Below are positions 19,800-31,375 of a stretch of 64,000 nucleotides of DNA, one piece after another (within the stretch, counting starts at the first letter, position 1; every line of letters begins with the position of its first letter). The notes beneath the pieces were generated by a model. It saw nothing but the letters and a program-made list of their open reading frames with translations, was not told the origin of the DNA and made no database searches. The position numbers and the translations under genes were made by a program. This DNA comes from Gambelia wislizenii (Eukaryota > Chordata > Lepidosauria > Squamata > Crotaphytidae): positions 282,824,028 to 282,888,027 of the forward strand of contig JAUMIR010000002.1 of NCBI GenBank assembly GCA_030847615.1, written 5' to 3'.

Positions 19800-22517
19800 A
19801 TCATAGAATCATAGAATTGCAGAGTTGGAAGAGACCACAAGGGCCATCCAGTCCAACCCCCCTGCCATGCAGGAAATCTTGATCAAAGCATCCCCGACAG
19901 ATGGCCATCCAGCCTCTGTTTAAAGACCTCCAAGGAAGGAGACCCCACCACTCTCCGAGGGAGTGTGTTCCACTGCCGAACAACTCTTAATGTCAAAAAG
20001 TTCCTCCTAATGTTGAGGTGGAATCTCTGTTCCTGGAGCTTGCATCCATTGCTCCATGTTCCAGTCTCTGGAGCAGCAGAAAACAAGCCTGCTCCATCCT
20101 CAGCGTGACATCCCTTCAAATACTTAAACAGGGCTATCATATCGCCTCTTAACCGTCTTTTTTCCAGGCTAAACATACCCAGCTCCCTAAGTCTCTCCTC
20201 ATAAGGCATCGTTTCCAGACCTTTCACCATTTTAGTTGCCCTTCTCTGGACACGCTCCAATTTGTCAATATCCTTTTTGAATTGTGGTGCCCAGAACTGG
20301 ACACAGTATTCTAGGTGAGGTCTGACCAAGGCAGAATAGAGCAGCACTATTACTTCCCTTGATCTAGACACTATACTTCTATTGATACAACCCAAAATCG
20401 CATTGGCCTTTTTAGCTGCCGCATCACACTGTTGACTCATGTTCAACTTGTGGTCTACTAGGACTCCTAGATCCCTTTTGCACATAGTCTCATTCAGCCA
20501 GGTCTCTCCCATCCTATATTTATGCATTTCATTTTTCTGCCCTAAATGCAGTACTTTACATTTCTCCGTATTGAATTTCATTTTGTTAGCTTTGGCCCAG
20601 CTCTCCAGTCTATCCAGGTCATTCTGAATTTTGATCCTGTCCTCTAGGGTATTAGCTACTCCTCCTAATTTGGTGTCATCTGCAAATTTGATAAGTATGC
20701 GCCTAATTCCCTCATCCAAGTCATTGATAAAGATGTTGAATAGCACTGGGCCCAGGACAGAACCCTGTGGCACCCCAGTGGTCACATCTTTCCAAGACAA
20801 AGAGGAGCCACTGCTGAGCACCCTTTGGGTTCGGCCAGACAACCAATTACAAATCCATTGAACAGTTAACTTGTCTAGCCCACAGTTTACAAGCTTGTTT
20901 GCAAGAATGTCATGGGGAACCTTGTCAAAGGCCTTACTGAAATCAAGGTATGTGATATCCACAGTGTTCCCTTCATCTACCAAGCTGGTAACTTTATCAC
21001 AAAAAGAGATCAGATTAGTCTGGCATGACTTGTTTCTCTGAAACCCATGTTGACTTTTTGTGATTATGGCATTGCCTTCTAAATGTTCACAGACTCTCTG
21101 TTTAATGATCTGCTCTAGAATCTTCCCTGGTATTGATGTCAGACTAACTGGACGATAATTGTTGGGATCCTCTTTTTTCCCCTTTTTGAAGATGGGAACA
21201 ACGTTTGCCCTCCTCCAGTCTGCTGGGACTTCTCCTGTTCTCCAGGAGTTCTCAAAGATTATTGCCAATGGCTCTGAGATTATATTTGCCAGCTCTTTTA
21301 ATACTCTTGGATGTAGTTCATCTGGTCCTGGAGATTTAAATTCATTTAGAATAAGAAGGTATTCCTGTACTACCTCTTTACTTATTTTGAGCTGGATTTC
21401 CCCTATTGTGTCCTCTGTTCCATTATCCTCAGGTTGGTCCTCCTTTTCCTTTTCTGAAAACACTGAGGCAAAGAAGGTGTTGAGTAATTCTGCCTTTTCT
21501 CTGTCCCCTGTTAGCATTTTGCCATCTTCTCCATGTAGTGGCCCTATCATTTCCTTCTTCCTCCTTTTGCTGTGGACATACCCAAAAAAACCCTTTTTAT
21601 TGTTCTTAACCTCCCTAGCAAGCCTGAGCTCATTCTGCGCTTTAGCTTTTCTGACTCTACTCCTACACGTGTTCGCTATCTGTTTGAATTCTTCTTTGGT
21701 GATTTCCCCCTTTTTCCATTTCCTATACATGTTCCATTTAAAACTTAGCTCCATTGAAATTTCTTTAGTCATCCGTCCTGGTTTCTTGAGACACCTCCCA
21801 TTTTTCTTCCTCAATGGTACTGTTTGAAATTGTGCCTTCAGTATCTCCCTTTTGAGAAAGTCCCATCCGTCTTGAGGTCTCTTCTCTTTTAGTATTCCTG
21901 ACCATGGGATCACCCCCAGTATTTCCCTGAGTTTATTGAAATCAGCTCTCCTAAAGTCAAGAATGCGTGTCTGACTATGCCTGGCTTCTCCTTTCCATTG
22001 TATAACAAACTCCAGGAGAACATGATCACTCTCACCTAAGGATCCCACCACTTGCACCCCATTAACCAGGTCATCTCTGTTGGTTGGGATCAGATCTAAA
22101 ATAGCTGACCCCCTTGTTGCCTCTTCCACCTTTTGGACCATGAAATTGTCTTCCAGGCATGTAAGGAATTTGCTAGACCTTGAAGTTTTTGGCTGAGTTA
22201 GATTGCCAGCAAATATCAGGATAGTTGAAGTCACCCATCACTACTACATCTCTCCTTTCTGCGTGTGTGTTCATCTGTTCTAGAAAGACATCATCCAATT
22301 CCTCCGTCTGATTTGGGGGTCTGTAGTAGAGTCCCACAATAACATCCCTGTTGTTTCCCTCCCCTCTAATTTTTATCCAGATGCTCTTCACCTGGCTTCC
22401 AGTATTGATGTCATGGATCACTTCACTGGTGTAAATATCCCTGACATATAATGCTATTCCTCCTCCTTTCCTGTTTGGCCTGTTTCTCCTATAAAGGTTA
22501 TACCCCTCTAGTCCTAC
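19800..22517 (-). mobile_element. CR1 LINE, long 5'-truncated copy, right arm only
   Basis: The CR1 tail (AATCATAGAATCATAGAATT on the + strand) is at 19,800 and the 5' end is at about 22,517 inside the endonuclease domain. The left arm reads straight through the corresponding point (about 14,065-14,075), so this insertion followed the inverted duplication. No clear target duplication is visible, as usual for CR1. Confidence 0.92.
19883..22510 (-). pseudogene. CR1 ORF2: endonuclease (partial) and reverse transcriptase
   Basis: The protein starts inside the AP-like endonuclease (KGGGIALYVRDIYTSEVIHD), continues through VVMGDFNYPDICWQ (22,173-22,421 frame), shifts frame near 22,200 and then runs 783 codons without a stop. 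The long frame holds LGESDHVLLEFVI (endonuclease Asp-His), the reverse transcriptase fingers (FKKGKKEDPNNYRPVSLTSI), motif A (DITYLDFSKAFDKVPH), GVPQGSVLGPVLF, the catalytic IKFADDTKLGG, and the CR1 C-terminus (VQRRATKMVKGLETMPYEER). The domain order and all reverse transcriptase motifs are intact. The 5' truncation and single frameshift make it non-autonomous, but its completeness fits a relatively young insertion. Confidence 0.92.
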
Positions 22518-22562
22518 TAGAGAGATCAGACAGGAGAGAGACAGGAAGGAAGAGAAGGTACG

Positions 22563-22565
22563 GGA

Positions 22566-22613
<48 letters not shown>

Positions 22614-22614
22614 A
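22563..22614 (+). repeat. (GAAA)n microsatellite
   Basis: About thirteen tandem GAAA units. The left arm has only a short equivalent (CTTTCTTTCTTT near 14,005-14,020), so the tract expanded in the right arm. Confidence 0.95.
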
Positions 22615-23275
22615 GCCCTTCCTGAAGGGGGAAGGGACCACCCTTTCCCTAAGAGAGCAGGGGAGAAAGGGAGGGAAAGAGATGACCCTCACACATCCCT
22701 TCCCCCTCCCTCCCTCCCTCCCTCTCTCTCTCACACACACACACACCTCTCTGACATAAATAGGAACAAACAGCTGGCTTTCCTTTTGAGGATCCCCTTG
22801 CAGGAGGGGGCGAAGTAGCAGCAAACTGCTCCCAGCTTCAGCCACATGGGGGGCAGCTTGTCCTGCTGGCGGGCGGAGGAAAGAAGGAGGAAGGAGACAC
22901 TGCTTTTTTTAAAAAAAGGCCCTATCCTTACTGCATGAGGCTTTGGCCTTGCTCTCTTTCTCTTTCTCTTTCTCCTGTTTTGCAGGAGGAGAGTTAGGAG
23001 GGGCCTCCCACAGCTTGCCTTCCCCCAACCCACCCTGCATGGCAGCCCCCCCCCGCATGACCCTGAGGAGCCTCACAGTCACCCACCCACCAGCCTTTCT
23101 CTCTCGAACCTCTCCCCTCCTCCTGGCTCTCGTACAAGTAAGCAAGTCCGCCTGTCTCCTGCAGCCTCCAACTGCTACAGCTCAGTGCTACTGTCCTACC
23201 CCCACCTGAGGAGGGAGTCAGGGGGCCGGCACGACAGGGGCCCCTGCACCAATGCCCCCCCCCCATGTCTGCAGG
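22615..23275. other. Low-complexity low-copy block (right arm)
   Basis: The partner of 13,345-13,990. On the + strand an ATG at 23,039 opens 33 codons ending in CTCGTACAA|GTAAGC at 23,137, and this segment is conserved between arms (MTLRSLTVTHPPAFLSRTSP). It could be a coding first exon of the downstream gene, ending in phase 0, but no cDNA-like evidence or third copy supports it. Confidence 0.35.
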
Positions 23276-23372
23276 ACCTGTGGGTGCTTTAAGCCAGCCC
23301 TATCCTGGCTGTCATTCAACATGGCTGCAGAAGGATCTGATGCGGATGTCTCACGGCTTCTTTGCCCCTTAA

Positions 23373-25080
23373 TATCCTGGACCCACAGGAAACCAGAAAG
23401 GGAGGAGGAAAGGAGTAGAACCTGCAGTCCGGAAACCTCTCTCTTGGGTAAGGAAGAAAGAGAAGGAACATTACATTTTGGGAAAAAGGGAGGGGTTTGG
23501 GTGCCGTGCAAGTGCCCAAATAGCCACTTTGCTCTTTTCTCTCTTTCACAGGATTCCTTGGCTGTCGAGGGGACGCCTGCCAATCGCAGGAGCCTGGACA
23601 CTCCCTCCGATTCAGAGAGGTACACTCTTCACACTTTGGGGGTGTGGAGCGGGTCCTGCTGTGGTCCCTGTATCTCACATGTCAGCTGGGGAAGTGACGG
23701 AGGGCCAGTTGATCTCCATAGCTGTCATGTGGCACCTTGTCACCCCCTGTAGGGCCAGGGTGGCAAGAGTCAAAATCCTGTTCCTGGACCTGAGCAGGAG
23801 ACAGTGCCTCTCTTTTCATTCTCAGTGTGCTCATGAATCCCCAGCTGCTGTGGACTGGAGAGAAAGAATGGCTGAGGCATCTGGTCAGCCCCTGTGGCCA
23901 ACTGAGGTGAGAGGAGGAGACATACTCTGATTCAGGTGGGCTCTTGTTTCTTTCATTTCTGAGCAGTCTGTTGTTGTCGTTGTTTTCCTGGTAGTCTCCT
24001 GGAGATCAAGGACAAGGCAGCCAGTGATGAGGAGTCTTCTTCTAGAGGAAGGGTAAGTGTGAAAGTGGAGACAAGAGGGCCAAGCAGTATGTGAGCAGGG
24101 GCTGGGTTGGGGAGACTATTTCCCTGCTTTCTCAGTTTCAGCATAAGGTGGGAGTGGCTAAGGGAACGAATCTGATTCACAGGATTCATCGGAGGATCTG
24201 GACACAATTCTTGCACACATAAGCAGTCTGAAAATTGAGGTGTGGGAACCTAATCCCAATTCAGCCAGGTAGGCCTTTCTCTGCTGAGAGAGAAGACAGA
24301 AGGTCAAGCTGTGAGACGGATCCTCCTTACTCAGAGTCAGTATCCCACTGAAGGACCCACTAGTGTTCAGATTTCAGAAGAGGGAAGAGAATGTGTTGCC
24401 TCAACAACATGCCTGCAAACTACCCAGAGGGAGCTGGCTTGGTGGAAAGTGTTGGGTTAGGAGAGAAGACACCCATGGTCTAGTACTGGAGGATTTCTCT
24501 TTGGACTTTATAATGTTACACACGGGGGATCTTTTCTCATAGAGGGATGGAGTCCCCCAGAAGAGGTGTTTTGAGATGGAAGTCTTCCAGCACTTGAGTA
24601 AGGAAGAAATGGCTGCCCTTCTGAAACGTGAGGGTGAGGGTGGGCTGGAGGATGTCCCTCTTATGAAAAGGAGCAGCTACAAGGGATATTGCAGGATCGG
24701 CAAGGCCGAGACTCAACCACTGGGATAAAATTTGGCACTTGTTGATTATGCTTTTGATGTTAAAGCTCTGAAGAAAAGACATTCACAGTGCCTTTCTTGG
24801 AAGTTGCAACTTGGGAGCCCAGAGAGGAAAGAGAAAATTATCAAGAAAGATATCTTTAAAAAAAATCATAACTTTCCACAGCCTCTTTCATCGTGTCCTT
24901 TGAATTCATGTGGCACCTTCAGTCCTGGCTTGTGGCAAGTGATGGCTCTTGGTTGAAAACAATGACTTTCATTGCCAGGGCTCCACAGAGGAGGAATATA
25001 ATACTCTGGATGACGTGAGCAGCCTGGAAGAATTGGAGTGGGAGCCTGCACCTCCGTTGGATCAGGTGGACCTGTTCTAA
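23373..25080 (+). pseudogene. Multi-exon acidic protein gene, right-arm copy (damaged)
   Basis: Exons matching the intact third copy: B (23,373-23,447) with its acceptor changed from AG to AA and a 1-nt insertion; A (23,552-23,619, DSLAVEGTPANRRSLDTPSD); B (23,995-24,052, SLLEIKDKAASDEESSS); A (24,183-24,268, DSSEDLDTILAHISSLK); B (24,543-24,597), whose last codon is TGA where the other copies have TGG; terminal A (24,979-25,080, GSTEEEYNTLDDVSSLEELE, ending VDLF, stop). Phases otherwise agree with the A/B alternation. The lost acceptor and the in-frame TGA suggest a pseudogene, or a gene making a shorter product. The additional segment 23,819-23,910 (cattctcag ... ctgag|gtgaga) could be an optional exon of phase 2 to 2. 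Confidence 0.75.
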
Positions 25081-27010
25081 GTGAAAGGGAAGCTAATCTC
25101 ATCCAAGGATCTAAGGTCATTCTTCACCTGGCTGATCTTGCCACTTGGGAGTAGAACACCAATTGTCCTTCACCTCTGTTCTCAGGACAGAGCTGGGAAA
25201 GAGCAGGAGAAGAAGATGACCAAGCAGAGGCCTGAATACCTTCTGGGCTGGACTCCTCAGTCTATCTGGATAAGAGAGGAGGTTTGGCTCCACCCACCAC
25301 CCCCTCTCAGAGGCTAGCATGGAGCCAAGGGGATGTGTTGGAAGGTGCCTCATTCGAAAATGTCCCTGGGAGGAACGCAAGTGGGATGAATGGTTTTCAG
25401 CTGGACACCAGGCTTCCCGTTGAGTCCTTTGAAGGCCCTTCCCCTTCCTGTTGAGTGGTTTCCAACTAAGGCAGCCAAAAATTTGAGGAGAAACAGCTTT
25501 CTGAAATAATCCATTTCTCCCTGTTTTTCAGATCCCCAAGGCACAGGAAAGGATTGTCTGGCTGTGCTGCAGTTCAAAAGGTGCTTTTAGGGGAAATGGT
25601 GTGGGTGTGCTTCTCCGCCTCCTGACCCAAGCAAGCTCCACCCATAGCTGGCAGGAGACCCGGGCCTGGAGGAGGAGGATGTTGGGTGATGTGGTCTCCC
25701 AGGAACCACCTAAGAGACGGAGTGCAGGACCAAGAGCGGATGGTTGTCATCTGTCCTCAAGTGGAGGGGAAGACCATCTTTGCCCCTCAGTAACATCTCT
25801 GGGGAGGTGGAGTGCTCAGTCTCTCCCATGATTACACCTAACCCAACCCAACCCTCCTTGGCCTGTGTAGCCACCATTATGGAGCACAGTGGCAACACCG
25901 TAAAAGCAACCACCCAAGGGCAACCACCCTAGTCTCCCTATACTTCTGAGGCTGTGTTGCTCCTCCTGCCCTTCGTCTCCAGAAGCCAAAGCTGATTCTT
26001 GCCTCAGTTCATTCCCTCTTCCCCACACTGTGCTCTGCCAGCCAAAGAGTCTGGTGGCCAGAGGAAGGCTTGGCCAGAAGGGCATTGAATGCCATGACTT
26101 GAGGGCTGTGGTACTTTCCCTCCCATTCCTGTTTCTCTTCCTCCCAGACCCTGCCTCGCTTCTTCCTGCCCTGGCTTTTTCGTAAACCTCATTGTCAGCA
26201 GAAGAGTTGAGTGGGAGGGAAGTGAGAGATACCTCTCCTGGCACCCCCTTCAGTCTCAGAATTGGCGTGGGTGGGCATCCCATAGGGCCAAAGCAAAACC
26301 AGAGACTCCTGTCTTCACGTTTACTCCACTCTTGCTGTTGGTATTCCCTCATCTCCTTCCTTTGGCTCATCAGCTCCCTGCCTGTGGCAGTAACCTTTCA
26401 ACATCTCTTTTGGCTGTCAGCAGATGGAGAGAGCGATGGTTGTGGGACTTTCCATGATGACACCACGTGGGCAGGAAGTGTGGCTATGGCCACATACTCA
26501 CTTCCTGGGATTTCGCTACCAGCGTGGATAGGGAGGAGGACCAGAAGTCTCAACGCTGACACAATTTTGTGGTTCCCACAGGTGCCCCCATGTCCTCAAT
26601 CAGGAAAGGGTGGAACATGTGAAGAGGAGGAGGAAAAGTCTCTTGCAGATGAAGTCAACTGTTGTATCACACATTTGTTATTTGTATTCTATATTTTCTA
26701 TTCTTATTGTGTGTTGTTTTTCCTTACATCCCTCCTGCCCACAGTCTTTCATCACTAACCCCATCCCCTTGTTATGAACTGAGGTTACAAGCTGGTTGAT
26801 GGGGCTGGGAAGGAATTTTATCTACAATGTGCAATTGGCTGAAACGATGTGGGGGTTTGTTTTCCCTATAGTAAGGTTCAGGCTATTTTTTGTAGTATTA
26901 TGGGGGCACTTAGGGTTTATTTTGGCTTTCTTTGACCAGTAGTGAGTGGAGGGGCATACTCTTGCTGAATCAGTTAATAAAATTATTTCTTCTCCAACTT
27001 AAATTTCATG
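25081..27010 (+). other. 3' flank and probable 3' UTR of the right-arm gene copy
   Basis: Low-copy sequence conserved with 49,165-51,080 and, in inverted form, 10,856-12,450. An AATAAA at 26,976-26,981 is a candidate polyadenylation signal. The TTTTTCAG acceptor-like site near 25,520-25,531 with open codons after it (Ala-Gln-Glu-Arg-Ile-Val-Trp-Leu-Cys-Cys) is conserved in all three copies, though a 5-bp loss shifts the frame here. Confidence 0.5.
26976..26981 (+). promoter_or_regulatory. Candidate polyadenylation signal AATAAA
   Basis: It lies at the distal edge of the homology between the right-arm and third gene copies. The third copy has CATTAAAAAG at the matching place (51,040-51,050) and so lacks the canonical hexamer. 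Confidence 0.35.
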
Positions 27011-27127
27011 GTTTTTTTTCTCAAGAGCCAGTCTGCTTTATCTACAATAAACAAAGCATGGTATTTGCTTTGAAATATGTAGTTTTAGAAAATTTTGAAA
27101 TTGATTTTCTCTTCATTATGCATTTCT

Positions 27128-27355
27128 GGAGAGCTGGTGTGGTGTAGAGGTTTTTGCACTGGACTATGACTCTGAAGATCAGAATTCGTATTCTGCTTGG
27201 ACATTGAACCCACTGGGTGACCTCGAGTGAGTGATACTCTCTCAGCCTCAGAGGAAGGCTGAGACCCCCTCTGAACAAATTTTGCCTAGAAAACCCCGTG
27301 ATAACTTCACCTTACAGTTGCCATGAGCCAGAAAAGAGTTGGAGAAACACAAGGG
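27128..27355 (+). mobile_element. tRNA-derived SINE, Sauria type
   Basis: A box-like GAGCTGGTGTGGTGTAGAGG, a degenerate B box around GAATTCGTATTC, AACCCACTGGGTGACCTCGA, TCTCTCAGCCTCAGAGGAAG, TAGAAAACCCCGTGATAA and a 3' part near GTTGCCATGAGCCAGAAAAG, the Bov-B-like tail. It is nearly full length. Confidence 0.8.
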
Positions 27356-27359
27356 CAAT

Positions 27360-28385
27360 ACATTTCTGAGTAAATGTGCCTTGCCTTCCTTTTGAGATGA
27401 GGTCTACATCAAAACTTTGAGGAAGGAGAGGAGTCTTCCAATCCTAACTCCAATCCTTCTTTTCATTTGAGAAGTGCAGGTCCTCTGTTTCTCATATCAA
27501 AGCAACATAATGCACAATGACAAGTTCTGTTGTGTTTTGAAGGCCACAGTGAAGAGGATTTGCAGGGCAGAAGGAGAGACTCAGAACCTGCAGGAAAGAA
27601 CAGGGGGCCCTTGTGACCAAAGTTAAGAACCTATCCCCCAACAACCTATGCTGAAAAGACTGCCTTGCCTAGGAGGTTGCCGGCATCCAGAAAAGTTGCT
27701 GTTTTGGCCTGCGGAATCAAGATTCCTTAGTCAGAATTGAGAAGCTCGAGTCTGACCTGCCCAACCCTATATGGTAATACACTCTTGAGCTTTTCTGGCA
27801 ATTGCGAGTATGGGAGAAATGTGAGGGGCTGAAGGACTTGTACCAACAATCTCAGTCTTTGAGCCTGTGGCTGTCTTGGAGGGACTTACAGGCAAGCCTG
27901 TGCCATGTTGGGCTTTTCTATGCTCTAGGTGGTCCCAGTCACCTGTGGGTCACTTCCGTGGAGGGAGTACGGTACTCACGCAGCAGCTCCTGCTTCTCCA
28001 CACTTTGGCTCTCCTGCTGATACCAAATAAGAGTAAAACAGGAGCATTCTTCATGACATTAAAGTACGAGCAATTGAGGACTGGTATCAAATGGTAGTAA
28101 GTCAGGAGCAGTCAAGGCTTGCCGGGATCCCTTTCCGGATAAATTTGAGCCCTCCCACCATGAAAATACTCTTATTACCTAAGCAGTGGTGTCACTAGGG
28201 TTGGTGTTACCCAGTCTGGTAACTCATGGTGTCGCCCCCCCATTGACTTCCTCCCATACTAGACCATGCAGAATACTTACTGAAGTTTTTGTGCTAATGT
28301 TGCTCTTAATTTGTTATCTCCATATATCATTGAACGTAGTGGCAATAGTTTTGACATAAACAACTAGCAAAATTGGAGACTGATG
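27360..28385. other. Non-coding segment with partial match to the third copy
   Basis: 27,560-27,840 aligns with 52,566-53,070. At 27,780 the right arm has the uninterrupted sequence GGTAATACACTCTTGAGC where the third copy carries a Tigger-like MITE. The remainder (27,840-28,385) shows no gene or recognised repeat. Confidence 0.5.
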
Positions 28386-28545
28386 AGCAGTGTATTTTTA
28401 TGTACCCTGGCCATCATCTCTCAGCCTCAAAGGAGGGCAAAGGCAAGCCACGTCTGAAGAAATCATACCTGAAAACCGCATGATTAGGTTGGCCTTAGTG
28501 TAACCATAAGTCAGAAATGAGTTGAAGGCAGATAACAACATAGAG
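28385..28545 (+). mobile_element. SINE 3' fragment, Sauria type
   Basis: Only the body and tail are present: CATCTCTCAGCCTCAAAGGA, TGAAAACCGCATGATTAGGT, ACCATAAGTCAGAAATGAGT then TGAAGGCAGATAACAAC. The tRNA-like head is missing. Confidence 0.65.
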
Positions 28546-28849
28546 TCAATACAGTGTTGGAAGGGATCCCAAGGACCATCTAGTCTAACCCCCAGCCATA
28601 CAGGAAGACAGGACCGCAGTACTGTCAAAATGTGTTCATCCAGCTTCTGAATAGTCCACCACCCTCCGATGTAATGCATGCATTCCTATGAATAAAGGCT
28701 CACTCACACTGGAGTGGTGGTGGTGGTCATGGTGGTGGTGGAGGAGCACACAGCTGGTTACGGGGTGTTTCCAAAGTGATGGGGGGTTGAGAAAAAAACG
28801 TTTGCAAAGTTGAAATGCTAATGACAGGCACTATTGGATTGTGAGTCAG

Positions 28850-29000
28850 TTAGGTCTGGCAACTTCCACCAAATCCTGAAGCTAAGCAGGGTCAGCCTTG
28901 GTTAGTACTTGGATGGGAGACTGCAAAGAATCCCAGGTGCTGCAGGCTGTACAGAGGAAGGAAATGGCAAAGCCATCCCTGGTTTCTTCTTGCCCCCCTC
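28850..29000 (+). mobile_element. 5S rRNA-derived SINE
   Basis: CTGAAGCTAAGCAGGGTCAG followed by CTTGGTTAGTACTTGGATGG and GAGACTGC..CCAGGTGCTGCAGGCT matches the 3' two-thirds of vertebrate 5S rRNA, including its internal promoter region. It is followed by a SINE-like body (GAGGAAGGAAATGGCAAAGC). The 5' third of 5S is degraded. 5S-derived SINEs are known from lizards. The fused body and the internal differences rule out a functional 5S gene. Confidence 0.8.
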
Positions 29001-29455
29001 TCTCCCGAAGGTAGGGCAACCTCCTACTTTGGGAATAATAGGGTGGGCAAAGAATCTCTGGATTATTAGTTCTTCCCCCTTCCCACCACAATAGTCATTG
29101 TTTTTGTTCAACTGTGGCCTCAGTTGGTAGTCCATCACTATTTTAAAACCCTAATTCAAGAAAATCACTGTATGGATAACTCTTTTTGTCCAACTCATCT
29201 TAAATTCAACCCGTCCTGCTGACAAGGTTCACCAGCATTACCAGTCCAGAGCATGATGTTTCTCCCTATTGTCTAGAGTGAGAAAATGCAAATCCTACCA
29301 GATAGGGTTCTGCTATGAAATCTACAATGTGTTTTAGTGTGTTATATCTGGATTTTCAGTAAAGAGATTAAATATGATTTTTACACAAGGTTTTACAAAT
29401 GATGGTAGTACTGGTATCCCTTTACTCTGCTGTGATTGGTCTGCTTTGGGAGTAA
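29001..29455. other. Non-coding segment shared with the third copy
   Basis: 29,085-29,240 aligns with 55,165-55,330. No gene or clear repeat is seen in the rest. Confidence 0.4.
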
Positions 29456-29655
29456 GGTACCACACTTCAAAAAGGACATTGTCCAGCTGAAATGTGTCTG
29501 GAGGAGGGTGATGAAGATGGTAAAAATGCTGAAAAACAAGCACTATGGGGAATGATTGAAGGAGCTGAGGATGGTTAGTCTGTAGAAGAGGAGTCTGAGA
29601 TGTGATATTACAGCCATTTTGAAATCCTTGAAGAGACAGCATATAGAAGATGGAG
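29455..29655 (+). mobile_element. Old CR1 fragment
   Basis: Degraded CR1 C-terminal coding sequence on the + strand (AAAAAGGACATTGTCCAGCT, then GGAGCTGAGGATGGTTAGTC). The orthologous position in the third copy is 55,325-55,540, so this CR1 predates the duplication. Confidence 0.6.
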
Positions 29656-30385
29656 TGAAATCTTTTCTCCTTCTCCAGAGTGCTTATCACCCTGGCCATT
29701 TGTTTGTGGGTTTTTTGCTTGCAAACCCATCTCTCCTATTCAGAATGAGAGCAGAATGGCAAAGCACTCTTTTGCACCATCACAACATTTACACTTGAGT
29801 GGTGTTAGTTCCCATATTGGCTTTCTCTCCCTGGAAATATGACAATACCACTTACACCACACCTTGTTTGCTCAACCTCCTGCTCCATTGGCGTTTATTT
29901 TTAAAGGAAGCCATAACTGTGCCATTATGTGATGATGTTACCATAGGGGGAAGAACCCATTCCCTGCCCAGGTCTTGGTTTAATCTTGCCTATGTCTACT
30001 TGGAAGTAAGTCACATTGAGTTCTCTAGGAGTTAATCCTAGGTCAATAGGTATAGGCTTGCAGCTTTGATGCAGCTGTAAAACTGTCTTCTCACATTGCT
30101 CTGGGAAAGGTGTTTTTGTGTTTGCATGTATCCAGAAAATTTGTGGCTTAAGGAGAGCCAGTGTACTGGAGAGTTCTTGGCCAGTCTCCAACTTTCCTTT
30201 TTTGGACAAAGGACTGAAGCATGGGGCGGCCTCCTAGCTCCAGAGGTTTCTGGATGAGATTGATTATTTAGATCTATTTCCATTTGCTTTCAGGACTGGT
30301 TATGGGACAAAGATCACTTTGGTCACTGTGGTGGATGACCTATGCTAGGAACTAGAGAGGGGAAATGTGTTCCCTTTGTTTCTGC
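29656..30385. other. Non-coding segment, partly shared with the third copy
   Basis: 29,690-29,880 aligns with 55,550-55,725, and 30,280-30,360 with 59,160-59,245. No coding signal is seen. Confidence 0.4.
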
Positions 30386-30610
30386 TGGATTTCTCAGCGG
30401 GTTTTTGGATCATGGAAACTTATTCCAGACAGGGCAGAGGTGCTCCTGCTCAGTCAACAGGAGACCAGGAGGAGGGATTCAGTCTGCCGTATGGGGATAT
30501 GTTCCCCTGAAGGTCCACATCTTCTGTGTGCTCCTGGATTGAACCCTGAGCCCAGAGGGTCAGGGACTCCATTTTCTAAATTGAATTTCATCCCCTCCAC
30601 ACCACAATAG
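30386..30610 (+). mobile_element. L2-like LINE C-terminal fragment, degraded
   Basis: Aligns with 60,600-60,830, where the diagnostic L2-type block GVTLPLNVSSLRVFLDSTVS is readable. Here it is more decayed (GTGCTCCTGGATTGAACCCT). The final 60 bp matches the left arm at 9,105-9,162. Confidence 0.45.
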
Positions 30611-31034
30611 TCTTATCTCCTAATCTGATTCGCAAGGAAATCTCATCCCTGGAAATGTGCAAGATTTTTCTCCTGGGTCATTTGACATAGTTTTGAAACT
30701 TGTCCTTTTGTTTTATTTGTGCTATCATTACAATATGTTTTGAATAGAGTTACAGCTCTTGTGCTTGCAGGTATGTGTGTGTGGGTGGGGCTGGGGGAGT
30801 GATTTCTTCAGTTTAGTTTTTCCTGAAAAGGATTTATTTGTACTCATCTCAGCCATGATGGGTCTATTGGATTAAATCTTTTTCAAGTTGTTCTAATAGT
30901 TCAACTAGAAGTGCTTTATATTAGCTATTCCTTTCTCTTTAATTCCCGCAACCAATTATATTTATATTTTGGTTTTAAAAAGTGATGTTCTAAGAAATGA
31001 CAAAGACATCATGGTGGTAGTGCAAAGAGTATCT

Positions 31035-31375
31035 CTGCTCTGAATGGGCTCACTATTTTGTTGTTTAGTTTTTTCTCCTTATACTTAAAGTATCTCTTAT
31101 CTGAATGGGCTCACTATTTTGTTGTGTAGTTTTTTCTCCTTATATTTAAACCATCACTCCTCTGAATGGGCTCACTATTTTGTTGTGTAGTTTTTTCTCC
31201 TTATATTTAAACCATCTCTCCTCTGAATGGCCTCACTATTTTGTTGTGTAGTTTTTTCTCCTTATACTTAAACCATCTCTCCTCTGAATGGGCTCACTAT
31301 TTTGTCGTGTAGTTTTTTTCCTTATACTTAAAGTATCTCTTCTCTAAATGGGCTCATTATCTTCCCCAGTAGTTT
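31035..31375. repeat. Minisatellite, 57-62 bp unit, about 6 copies (right arm)
   Basis: Six tandem units, each with CTGAATGGGCTCACTATTTT and GTTTTTTCTCCTTATA. The left-arm equivalent (8,496-8,690) has three. Confidence 0.9.

Noticed and set aside
20439..21827. Frames on the + strand inside the CR1
   Set aside because: Antisense shadows of the CR1 reverse transcriptase ORF.
28850..28950. 5S rRNA gene
   Set aside because: The 5' third is missing or degraded and the sequence runs into a SINE body, so it is a 5S-derived SINE.
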